A stretch of 64,000 nt of DNA from Alphaproteobacteria bacterium (lineage in GTDB: Bacteria; Pseudomonadota; Alphaproteobacteria; Micropepsales; Micropepsaceae): NCBI GenBank assembly GCA_019245415.1, contig JAFARO010000018.1, positions 1 through 64,000 of the forward strand, in the 5' to 3' direction. Under the pieces are notes generated by a model. That model ran no database searches. It was given only the letters and a program-made list of their open reading frames with translations, and had not been told where the DNA came from. A program made the translations under genes and the position numbers. Numbering within the stretch: position 1 is the first letter of the stretch; each line of letters starts with the position of its first letter. Of the stretch, positions 13,956 to 23,477 are shown piece after piece.

Positions 13956-16175
13956 TCACCCGCGCCGTCGATGCGCCTTCCACCATTTTGGCTGAGCGCC
14001 AAAGAACTCCCGTGCAACAAAATAGGCCGGCGCCAGCGCTACAAGCAGTGTGGCGGAGATCGCCACGGCGTATTCGAAGTCGATTTTATCGCTGCTTTTC
14101 AAACCCTTGATAATTTCACCCAACGGATGGCCGAGAGCCACAATGGCGACCACAATCGCTGCCAAAGCGACGGTGAACCCGAGATTTAGACCAAACTGAA
14201 GTCTCGAATTTTGCTGCGCTTGCATACGGACGTTTACCAACTCCGCGATTTCCGTAATCCTTCTACGCAGCATGCCGTAGCGCTCGCCCGCGCGCTCCAT
14301 CGTGCGCAGTGGCCTCGTGACCCTGCGCTCCAAGTATTCGCTGAGGCTCTGATATCCCGGCAACGGCTGCTCGCGAACGGATTTGAGCTTGTCGAGGATC
14401 GCATGATGCGAATGATTCGATGCTTGAGATCTGTCCATGATTCCCCCGTCGACGACGTCGTTCAGCACAGAGAGGCATGACGAAAGAAATTCAAGGGCGC
14501 TGAGCAACCCTTCGGCGCGCTTGCCATCTCCAAGTGGCGTGACAAGATCGGCGTAGTGCGGCGGAAGAGTTTCTTCCGGCTGCGGCAATCTCCTCTGGTA
14601 ATATGATAGCGCGAGACTCAGGCGCGTTTGAATGACGTTGAGCGCATGGTGTACCAAGCGACTTCGCGCCAGCCACTGCAGAGACATCAATCTTTCGGAA
14701 GAGAATTCCGTTAAGGTCTGTATCAATCTCCCGCGCTCGTATTGGTTCATTCCGCAATCGATGATGACGCTTCTGCTGAACAAGCCCTCATGCTCGCCCA
14801 TCTTGCGATGGGGTCGATTGCGAACGTCGGTGAAGACATAGGCGCGGCCGCTCATGCACTTGTATCCGACGAACTCGCTGTCGAACCTGTCCCGGTTGTC
14901 GATCAGGAAACAGTGATTCAGAAGGAAGTCGCTGGTTGCGCCGATGACCATCGCGTCCAGGTCGCTTTGCAGCGTGTTTCCGGTGAAACTCCGCAGGAAG
15001 GCGCGAAACTTTTCATCCCATAACCCTCTGGCGCTCGGATCTTCGGCCCATCGGCGCCAAGCCTCCATTGTCGCGTGATCAATGCGGCCGGCCGGAGCGG
15101 CGGCAATCAGGCGTTCGAGCAAGGTCGACTGAGGGGCGTCGTGTGCGTATTGCTGCGCAAGTGTGCAGTTTAAAAACAGTTTCAACGGTAGAACGAGAAA
15201 ATTGGCACCATGGATGTAGCGCCCCATGACTTTTTCGAACGCGTCGAACTTCAGATCCTCCAGCGCGTTGCGGTCGAACGGATGGTTTTCGCCGTTTTCG
15301 TTCTTTCCGGCAATTGCGTCCAGTATGGTTTGAGTCCATTTTTCCGATCCAAGCTCGATTGCCGACGCATCTTCATCGACAGTGTGCGCGTATTCGTTCG
15401 AAAACGTGAAGGTTTCGTAGGGGCGATCGTGTCTCGCCCAACGGAAATGCCCCTTCCTCCTTCGTTCGGAGCGCCAAAGGAATTCGACCGTGTTTGAAAA
15501 GTTATTGCTGATTCCGGAACGCTTGAAGTAGCTGTCGTACTCCGCGGTCTCGGCACGCGCACCTGCGCTAACCGTTGCCATGGCGGCCTTCTTCATCGCT
15601 AAGATGTAGCGTTTTGGAGTAGCAAATGGCTCGGAGAAATCAGGCAGATTGCGGACGTGTTGCAGGATATGGTCTTTTCCACCGCGAAAATCGCGACAAC
15701 GCTTCGAGTCGTAGATTGCAAGGTCCCAAAGCCATTCAACCGTCTGGTAGGTCCCTTCGTCGAGCATCTTCATTGGGTCGTCATAGATGTGCGGAAGCGA
15801 AACCGTATCTGCCAACGCGCTCTTGCACAGGCGGTCGACGAACAGGGGTGTGAAAGTGAGATGTGCTATCTGGGCGAGCGGCCCACACTTCCTCGCCGAA
15901 TTAAACAGGAACTCGTTGTGAACATATGGAAACAGTCTGTCGAAATAAGGAGACCGAAACGTTTCTAGATTATCGAACCCCGTTGCAAGGGCCACATCCC
16001 TGTAGTGCTCGAGTCTCTTGGCTTTTTCTTCCGGTGCGCTGTTGATGATTCGTGTCAACTCCCGCAACCGGGCCATCAGACTCTTGAATGCATCGTCGGG
16101 AACTTCATTGGGAGCCACGCCGCCCAAAGCAACAACGTTAGGCGCCTGCGCGCGCCACTTAGCCCAGATCGCCAT
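13956..16175 (-). CDS. Uncharacterised 739-residue protein with two C-terminal membrane helices
   Basis: Not recognised. A long soluble region rich in aromatic and charged residues contains dispersed Cys/His but no recognised motif. It is followed near residues 640-715 by a heptad-like helix (RRRITEIAELVNVRMQAQQN) and two hydrophobic segments (FTVALAAIVVAIVALG and AISATLLVALAPAYFVA) with a short basic tail. Base composition is clearly less GC-rich than pckA or dnaJ, and rare-looking codons are frequent, which suggests acquisition. ATG 16175 has GGGGGCGG just upstream; ATG 16205 is the alternative and lacks one. It stands alone between pckA (convergent) and pmtA. A membrane-anchored effector or sensor is possible, but nothing shows it. 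Confidence 0.7.
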   Translation of the reverse strand: MAIWAKWRAQAPNVVALGGVAPNEVPDDAFKSLMARLRELTRIINSAPEEKAKRLEHYRDVALATGFDNLETFRSPYFDRLFPYVHNEFLFNSARKCGPLAQIAHLTFTPLFVDRLCKSALADTVSLPHIYDDPMKMLDEGTYQTVEWLWDLAIYDSKRCRDFRGGKDHILQHVRNLPDFSEPFATPKRYILAMKKAAMATVSAGARAETAEYDSYFKRSGISNNFSNTVEFLWRSERRRKGHFRWARHDRPYETFTFSNEYAHTVDEDASAIELGSEKWTQTILDAIAGKNENGENHPFDRNALEDLKFDAFEKVMGRYIHGANFLVLPLKLFLNCTLAQQYAHDAPQSTLLERLIAAAPAGRIDHATMEAWRRWAEDPSARGLWDEKFRAFLRSFTGNTLQSDLDAMVIGATSDFLLNHCFLIDNRDRFDSEFVGYKCMSGRAYVFTDVRNRPHRKMGEHEGLFSRSVIIDCGMNQYERGRLIQTLTEFSSERLMSLQWLARSRLVHHALNVIQTRLSLALSYYQRRLPQPEETLPPHYADLVTPLGDGKRAEGLLSALEFLSSCLSVLNDVVDGGIMDRSQASNHSHHAILDKLKSVREQPLPGYQSLSEYLERRVTRPLRTMERAGERYGMLRRRITEIAELVNVRMQAQQNSRLQFGLNLGFTVALAAIVVAIVALGHPLGEIIKGLKSSDKIDFEYAVAISATLLVALAPAYFVAREFFGAQPKWWKAHRRRG

Positions 16176-16326
16176 ACCGCCCCCGGTGGTTGTCCGCTTT
16201 GGCAATGCTATTCATAATTGTTTTGCAATTGCGAATCGCAGGCACTTTCAGGGGCTTAAGAGTGTAGGGCTCACGCGAAGCCTGACAGCGGCGGCCGAAT
16301 AGTCGGTGAAGGCGGCGGCTATATCC

Positions 16327-16902
16327 TCAAATCCGGGGGAGCACCGAATACACCCACACCCGCGCCGGGGGCAGGTTGAGCCAGATGACGGCCGCTTTGC
16401 GCAGCGCGATGCCGTCCGGCGGCGGCAGCGGCGGTCCTAGCCGATAGGAGAACTGTACGAACGGCGCGCCGGGCTCGAGGCGCGCGAAGACATCGTGCAG
16501 CACCTTGCTGCGCAGGGCGCGGGGAAAATTCACCAGCGGCAGGCTGGAAACGGCGGCGGCCAGCGGCGCCATCGGATGCGCGGACAGGGTCTTGTCGAGA
16601 TCGAAGGCATCGCCGCAGATCACCGTTGCGCCGGGGAAACGCCGCTGCACCAGGGCCGCGAACTCGGGATCGTATTCGACCGCGGTGATGCGGCCGGGCG
16701 CAATGCCGCGTGCGATCAGCGCTTCGGTCACGACGCCGGTGCCCGGACCCAGCTCCAGGACCGGTCCCGCCGCATTCGCGTCGACCTGCGCGGCCATCGC
16801 GCGGGCGAGAAACGGGCCGGATGGCGCGATGGCGCCGACATGACGCGGCCGCGTCGCCAGCGCCTTGAGGAATTCCAGATGCTGAGCGGCGCTTCCTGCC
16901 AT
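16327..16902 (-). CDS. pmtA: Phospholipid N-methyltransferase (PmtA type)
   Basis: SAM-dependent methyltransferase of 191 residues that would methylate phosphatidylethanolamine toward phosphatidylcholine. Motif I is LELGPGTG (residues 49-56), motif post-I is ITAVEYDPEF and motif II is VICGDAFDL. The N-terminus HLEFLKALATRPRHVGAIAPSG is typical of PmtA/KsgA-like lipid methyltransferases, and the Pro-rich C-terminus contacts membrane in relatives. ATG 16902 follows AGGGAG. It lies 23 bases after dnaJ on the same strand, an arrangement common in alphaproteobacteria. pssA and psd at 52.4-53.9 kb make its substrate. A related quinone or rRNA methyltransferase is the main alternative. Confidence 0.8.
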   Translation of the reverse strand: MAGSAAQHLEFLKALATRPRHVGAIAPSGPFLARAMAAQVDANAAGPVLELGPGTGVVTEALIARGIAPGRITAVEYDPEFAALVQRRFPGATVICGDAFDLDKTLSAHPMAPLAAAVSSLPLVNFPRALRSKVLHDVFARLEPGAPFVQFSYRLGPPLPPPDGIALRKAAVIWLNLPPARVWVYSVLPRI

Positions 16903-16925
16903 GGCGGCTCCCTGTCCAGGCCGGC

Positions 16926-18059
16926 TCAGGCCTTGTCGCCGCTGTTCCAGAATTCCTTGAGCTTTGCAAGGAAGCCTTCGGCTTCGGGATGCGTGCCTTC
17001 GCCGCTTTCCTTTTCGAAGGCGCGCAAGAGCTCCTTCTGCTTGCGGCTGAGCTTCGAGGGCGTCTCGACCGCGACCTCGACATAGAGATCGCCCATCATG
17101 CCGCCGCCCTGCAGCAGCGGCATGCCCTTGCCGCGCAGGCGGAACTGGCGGCCGGACTGCGTGCCCTCGGGGATCGACACCTTGGTGCGGCCGCCGTCGA
17201 GCGTCGGCACTTCGATGGTGCCGCCCAATGCGGCCGCGATGAAGGAGATCGGCGCGCGGCAATACAGGTCGTGTCCATCGCGCTGGAAGAGCGCATGCGG
17301 CTTGACGGTCAGGAAGATGTAGAGATCGCCGGGCGGCCCGCCGTTGAAACCGGCCTGGCCCTCACCGGCCACGCGCATGCGCGTGCCTTCTTCCACGCCG
17401 GGCGGGATGTCGACGCTGAGCGTGCGCTCTTTCTGCACATGGCCGGTACCGCGACACGGCTTGCAGGGATGGCGCACGATGCGGCCCTGGCCGCGGCATT
17501 GGGCACAGGTGCGTTCGATGGTGAAGAAGCCCTGCGTCGCGCGCACCTTGCCGAGACCCGAACAGGCCGGACATTGCTCCGGCTTCGAGCCCGCTTCTGC
17601 GCCGGAGCCGCCGCAATCTTCGCAGGCGACCGCGCTCGGCACCTTGATCTCCGCGCCGCGGCCCCGGAAGGCCTCTTCGAGCGTGATCTCGAGATTGTAG
17701 CGCAGGTCGCCGCCGCGGTTCTGGCGCCGGCGCTGGCCGCCGCCGAAATTGCCGCCGCCGAAGATGTCGTCGAAAATGTCGCTGAAGGTGCTCGCGAAAT
17801 CGAACGGATTGCCGTTGCGCGCCCCGCCGCCCTGTTCGAACGCGGCGTGCCCGAAGCGGTCATAGGCGGCGCGCTTCTGGTCGTCCTTCAGGATGTCGTA
17901 GGCTTCGTTGACTTCGCGGAATTTGATCTCGCAGTCCTGGTTGTCCGGATTGCGGTCCGGATGCAGCTCCATGGCGAGCTTGCGATAGGAGGCCTTGATC
18001 TCGGCGATCGAGGCCCCCTTCTTGCAGTTCAAGACGTCGTAATAGTCGCGCTTGCTCAT
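16926..18059 (-). CDS. dnaJ: Chaperone protein DnaJ (type I Hsp40)
   Basis: Co-chaperone that delivers clients to DnaK and stimulates its ATPase. 377 residues. J domain at 1-70 with H33-P34-D35, Gly/Phe region at about 75-115, zinc domain at about 135-215 with four CxxCxGxG-type repeats (CEDCGGSG, CPACSGLG, CAQCRGQG, CKPCRGTG), then the two C-terminal beta domains. It follows dnaK by 91 bases that contain a long imperfect hairpin, which may lower dnaJ expression relative to dnaK. Heat-shock control is inferred from the promoter upstream of dnaK. Confidence 0.98.
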   Translation of the reverse strand: MSKRDYYDVLNCKKGASIAEIKASYRKLAMELHPDRNPDNQDCEIKFREVNEAYDILKDDQKRAAYDRFGHAAFEQGGGARNGNPFDFASTFSDIFDDIFGGGNFGGGQRRRQNRGGDLRYNLEITLEEAFRGRGAEIKVPSAVACEDCGGSGAEAGSKPEQCPACSGLGKVRATQGFFTIERTCAQCRGQGRIVRHPCKPCRGTGHVQKERTLSVDIPPGVEEGTRMRVAGEGQAGFNGGPPGDLYIFLTVKPHALFQRDGHDLYCRAPISFIAAALGGTIEVPTLDGGRTKVSIPEGTQSGRQFRLRGKGMPLLQGGGMMGDLYVEVAVETPSKLSRKQKELLRAFEKESGEGTHPEAEGFLAKLKEFWNSGDKA

Positions 18060-18062
18060 CGG

Positions 18063-18142
18063 CAGGTATCAGGCATCAGGTATCAGGTATCAAAACCGCG
18101 ACCTTAGCACCGCCCCCTCTGATTCCTGATACCCGATACCTG
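18063..18142 (-). terminator. dnaK-dnaJ intergenic hairpin built from TATCAGG repeats
   Basis: The left arm at 18063-18085 (CAGGTATCAGGCATCAGGTATCA) and the right arm at 18120-18142 (TGATTCCTGATACCCGATACCTG) pair in about 20 of 23 positions, with a 34-base loop. The left side is a tandem of the units GGTATCA/GGCATCA. There is no long T run, so this is more likely an attenuating or mRNA-stabilising structure than a full terminator, because dnaJ must be transcribed through it. Confidence 0.55.
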
Positions 18143-18150
18143 TCTTCTCG

Positions 18151-20079
<1,929 letters not shown>

Positions 20080-20199
20080 GACAGTCCTCTCTCTTGGCGA
20101 TGGGGTCCCGGCCCTTCGACGCGGCGCCGCTTAGGCCCATCCCATTGAACAAATTGGCAAAACCGGCAAAAGGAACAAATCCCCGCCGGTCCCGAGGGG

Positions 20200-20229
20200 T
20201 ATATAGGGAGGGGGCGTGCGAGGTGCAAG
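20200..20229 (-). promoter_or_regulatory. RpoH (sigma-32)-like heat-shock promoter of dnaK
   Basis: On the minus strand, CTTGCA (-35, 20224-20229) is followed by a C-rich spacer and CCCTATATA (-10, 20200-20208). This fits the alphaproteobacterial sigma-32 pattern CTTG...CCxxATxT. It lies between the end of the small 73-residue gene and dnaK and leaves a 5' leader of about 115 bases. Predicted from sequence only. Confidence 0.65.
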
Positions 20230-20233
20230 GCGC

Positions 20234-20455
20234 TCAAAACGCGGAAAACCGCCGCCTTTTAACCTTTGGGAGTCCGTCGGGTGCGTCGCCTGTAATTTCA
20301 TGCGTCGCGCCAGGCGGCAACCTGCCTGACTGGTCCGGCACCGCCGCTTCACCCCGGGCGACCAAGCCTTGCTTGAAAGCCGTTTCGTGGCGCTTAGCTG
20401 CGCCGGTTCCGGTCTTTGGGCGCTTTGTCGTTTTTCCGGCCCTTGTCTTGGCCAT
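20234..20455 (-). CDS. Small basic conserved protein upstream of dnaK
   Basis: 73-residue, Lys/Arg-rich protein. The N-terminus is AKTRAGKTTKRPKTG, the middle has RLPPGATHEITGD, and the C-terminus is VKRRRFSAF. From memory, similar small proteins with the PPGATHE and KRRRFS signatures occur in other alphaproteobacteria; this needs a search. ATG 20455 has GAGGAG 8 bases upstream. Its 5' end overlaps the 3' end of the metallopeptidase gene by 62 bases in another frame. It ends 5 bases before the dnaK promoter. Function unknown; it may be nucleic-acid binding because of its charge. Confidence 0.7.
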   Translation of the reverse strand: MAKTRAGKTTKRPKTGTGAAKRHETAFKQGLVARGEAAVPDQSGRLPPGATHEITGDAPDGLPKVKRRRFSAF

Positions 20456-21926
20456 GTCGGCTCCTCGAGAACGTTCCGCCGAAGCAGAAACCGCACTCGA
20501 ACATGCGGCGTTCCAGGCGATGTCCTCCAGGGACTTTCACCAGCTGGTGCGTCTTGGCCGCGCGGTGATTGTCAAGGCGATATTCGACGCCGCTGGCCGC
20601 ATGATAGGCGACCGAGCCGCGGCGAAACAAGTCGTCCGCAAAGGATCGCGCCGCGGTCGTCGAACTTGGAGGCTCGCATACGTCGTTCAGCGGTCTGCCT
20701 CCCTGTGCAAGATAAGGACGATGGTGCGAAGCGGTTTGCACGAACAACGGTTTGGCCAAGCCGTAATTGCCGGCGGGCAACGCCGCCAGCCGCAGCCCAT
20801 CGCCGCCATCCGCAGTCCCGGCGACTCCAGCGCGGCGCGCTGCCGCGACCGAACTGTGCAGAGCTTCGACATGCGTCGCCGAATGCAGGGACAGGATCGA
20901 GCGTCGAACGAATACGCCTTTCAACGCGGCGGCGTAATCGGGATTTAATTTTCCGGCCTCCACCACCATGATTGCCGCCACCTGGGCATAGAAGTTCGGA
21001 ACTACAGGCGCTTGTCTGATTGCAGCGACCAGGATCGCAGCGATGTCGTTTGAGGTCTGCAGAAGTTCGTCGGAAGAAGGCGAGGCCGGCTTCTTCGCCT
21101 TCGCCGTCAGTAGGCCGGCCATGGATTCGAACACGGCGCCGGAGATAACCCGTGAAAAGGAATGCGCCTCCGAGCTCAAATGTGAGGCCGGCGCGGATTG
21201 TGGCAGCGTCAGCGGGTCCACATAGGTGAAGGAATTGACTGCGTTGCGAAGCGAGTCCGGATCGACCAAGTCGGGGTGCGACATGCGAATCGCCGATCCG
21301 AGTTGTTCCGCCAGGCGAGAGAGGCGCGAGTTGCGATAGAGCTGGCCCTTGGTGTCCGCAAGGATGGCGGCGCGCAAACTCGGCAATTGCAGCGCCGAAA
21401 GGATCGCGCTGATGTCCGCGAAGCCTTCGTGGAACGCCGCGATCTCATCCGAGGCGGCATCCCATAGCTGCGGCTTTATCGAGTCGAGAATCGCATGGCC
21501 CATTTCGTGGCACGCGATATCGGGGCTCTCGCCGGAATACACGGTCCCTTTAGGGCCTTGTCCGTGAAAGAAGTTCAGTGCCTTGCGATCATAATAGGCA
21601 TTGAGATCCGCGCCTTCGTCGCGGAGTACCTTGAGGATCGGGCCGACCTGCCATTGCCCCGCGGGGACGAATTTCGACCAGAAATCCGCGCCGCGGCGTA
21701 GCGCTTCCGCCGTCGTCCAATACCGGAACTCGTCGCTGCCCGGCGCATAACGCGCCGGCCGTGGCGCCTTGCCGCTAAACGAAAAGGCCAACGGGCGTCG
21801 GGCGATGTCGGGTACCGGCCGTTCGACGGTTACCCCAGGTTCTGGATCGTCCTCCCACGCCACGATCGTCGGCGGCTTTGGTGATGGAGTTTTTTTTGAC
21901 GGCGACGTTTTTCGCGCTCTGGCCAT
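20394..21926 (-). CDS. Putative zinc metallopeptidase (gluzincin, HExxH...ExxxD)
   Basis: 510-residue protein with a thermolysin-like zinc site. H140-E-M-G-H144 is followed by E167-G-F-A-D171, which matches the third ligand and buried Asp of clan MA peptidases. No signal peptide is seen; the first 40 residues are Lys/Pro/Ser-rich and probably disordered. The last 90 residues are Arg/Ser-rich and may also be disordered. ATG 21926 follows GGGG; a TTG 12 bases upstream is possible. GC is lower than in dnaK or the M20 gene, so it may be acquired. The peptide substrate, and whether it acts inside the cell, are unknown. Confidence 0.72.
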   Translation of the reverse strand: MARARKTSPSKKTPSPKPPTIVAWEDDPEPGVTVERPVPDIARRPLAFSFSGKAPRPARYAPGSDEFRYWTTAEALRRGADFWSKFVPAGQWQVGPILKVLRDEGADLNAYYDRKALNFFHGQGPKGTVYSGESPDIACHEMGHAILDSIKPQLWDAASDEIAAFHEGFADISAILSALQLPSLRAAILADTKGQLYRNSRLSRLAEQLGSAIRMSHPDLVDPDSLRNAVNSFTYVDPLTLPQSAPASHLSSEAHSFSRVISGAVFESMAGLLTAKAKKPASPSSDELLQTSNDIAAILVAAIRQAPVVPNFYAQVAAIMVVEAGKLNPDYAAALKGVFVRRSILSLHSATHVEALHSSVAAARRAGVAGTADGGDGLRLAALPAGNYGLAKPLFVQTASHHRPYLAQGGRPLNDVCEPPSSTTAARSFADDLFRRGSVAYHAASGVEYRLDNHRAAKTHQLVKVPGGHRLERRMFECGFCFGGTFSRSRHGQDKGRKNDKAPKDRNRRS

Positions 21927-22011
21927 AGCGTGCCCCAACCTGTCCTACAGACAATATTAGGTTGTATAAACCGTCGCTGCAAGAGTAGATAGGCCATGGC
22001 GGATCGACAGA

Positions 22012-23415
22012 TCAGCGTGCTCTCCCCGCATGGTCGGCCAGCACGTCGGCGATGCAGGCGCTGACCTTCTTGGCGGTGGAAATGTCGAGGAATTCGTTGG
22101 GGCCGTGGGCGTTCGAATGCGGCCCGAGAACGCCGGTGACCACGAACTGCGTCTCGGGATAGCGCTTGCCGAGCATCGCCATGAAGGGAATCGAGCCGCC
22201 TTCGCCCATGAACGCGACCGTCTTGCCGAAATGCGCCGTCGAGGCGCGCTCCAGCGAGGCTGCAAGCCAGGGCGCCAGCGCGGGTGCGTTCCAGCCGGAC
22301 TGCCCTTCCTCGGCGTCGAACTCGACCGATGCGCCGTAGGGCGGATCGGTCTCGAGCGCGCGCTTGACCACCTCGGTCGCGCGTCCCGCGTCGCAGGTCG
22401 GCGGCGTGCGCATCGAGAGCTTCAAGGTGGTGTAGGGCAGCAGCACGTTGCCGGCATTGGCTGGCTCGGGATAGCCGTCGGCGCCGGTCACCGCGAGCGC
22501 CGGACGCCAGGTGCGGTTCAGGATCAGCTCGGTCACGTCCTGCGCCATGGGTTTGGTCGCGCCGCTGAAGGGAAGCTTGGTGTAGACTTCCTCGCCCAGG
22601 ATCCTTGCTGCCTGGTGCGCCTGTTCCAGGCGCTCGGGCGGGATCTGGACGAAGAATTCGTCGAGCTTGATCTGGCCGGTCGCTTCGTCCTCGATGCGCG
22701 AGAGCAATCCGCGCGCGATGCGGAACGACGAGGGCACGATGCCGCTGGCGTCGCCGGAATGCACGCCTTCGTCGAGCACGCGCACGGTGAGATTGCCCAT
22801 GGCGATGCCGCGCAAGGACGTGGTGAGCCAGAGCTGGTCGTAATTGCCGCAGCCCGAATCCAGGCACACGACCAGCGACGGCGTGCCGATGCGCTCGCTC
22901 AAGTGATCGATATAGAAGGGCAGGTCGTAGCTGCCTGATTCCTCGCACGCCTCGATCACGATCACGCAGCGCGCATGCGCCTTGCCTTGTTCCTTAAGCG
23001 CGAGCAACGCGCTCAGCGCGGCAAACATCGCATAGCCGTCATCGGCGCCGCCGCGGCCATAGAGGCGGCCCTCCTTCATCACCGGCATCCAGGGGCCCGT
23101 GCCTTCGGTCCAGCCTTTCATCTCCGGTTGCTTGTCGAGATGACCGTAGAGCAGCACCGTGTCGTTGCCGTTGCCCGGAACCTCGATGAAGATCAGCGGC
23201 GTGCGGTCTTTCAGCCGCACCACTTCGAGCGTCGAACCGGCAAGCCGTTTCAGCTTTTCGCGCGCCCAGCCCTCGAACAGCGCCACCGCCTTGTCCATGT
23301 GCCCGTGCGAAGCCCATTCGGAATCGAAGGCGGGCGATTTATTGGGGATTCGGATGTAGTCGGTCAGAGTGGGAACGATTTCTTCGTCCCACAAACGTTC
23401 GATGAAGGAGGGCAT
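22012..23415 (-). CDS. M20 family metallopeptidase (dipeptidase / DapE-like)
   Basis: Di-zinc aminoacyl hydrolase of 467 residues. The first metal ligand with its paired Asp is YGHLDKQP, the bridging Asp follows in GRGGADDGY, and the catalytic Glu pair is EACEESGS. A dimerisation domain interrupts the catalytic domain at about residues 215-340, and the last His ligand is in GPHSNAHGPNEFL. Family members cleave dipeptides, carnosine-like peptides or N-acyl amino acids; the length favours the large M20 dipeptidase group. It lies downstream of the acyltransferase on the same strand. A leader hairpin appears to cover its Shine-Dalgarno. Confidence 0.92.
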   Translation of the reverse strand: MPSFIERLWDEEIVPTLTDYIRIPNKSPAFDSEWASHGHMDKAVALFEGWAREKLKRLAGSTLEVVRLKDRTPLIFIEVPGNGNDTVLLYGHLDKQPEMKGWTEGTGPWMPVMKEGRLYGRGGADDGYAMFAALSALLALKEQGKAHARCVIVIEACEESGSYDLPFYIDHLSERIGTPSLVVCLDSGCGNYDQLWLTTSLRGIAMGNLTVRVLDEGVHSGDASGIVPSSFRIARGLLSRIEDEATGQIKLDEFFVQIPPERLEQAHQAARILGEEVYTKLPFSGATKPMAQDVTELILNRTWRPALAVTGADGYPEPANAGNVLLPYTTLKLSMRTPPTCDAGRATEVVKRALETDPPYGASVEFDAEEGQSGWNAPALAPWLAASLERASTAHFGKTVAFMGEGGSIPFMAMLGKRYPETQFVVTGVLGPHSNAHGPNEFLDISTAKKVSACIADVLADHAGRAR

Positions 23416-23422
23416 GTTTGGG

Positions 23423-23458
23423 GGCTTCCGGGCTGCGCGCGCATCCTAGCCCGAAGCC
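23423..23458 (-). other. Leader hairpin in front of the M20 peptidase gene
   Basis: GGCTTCGGGCT and AGCCCGGAAGCC (minus strand, 23448-23458 and 23423-23434) pair around a 13-base loop. The GGAAG in the second arm is the only Shine-Dalgarno-like sequence before ATG 23415, so the stem would hide it. It could equally be the terminator region of the upstream acyltransferase gene, though no T run follows. Confidence 0.4.
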
Positions 23459-23477
23459 GGCCGCGGCGGCAAAGCGC

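Noticed and set aside
12152..14020. 622-residue minus-strand frame across pckA
   Set aside because: Antisense shadow of pckA, with Arg/His/Gly-rich low-complexity translation. pckA has all kinase motifs.
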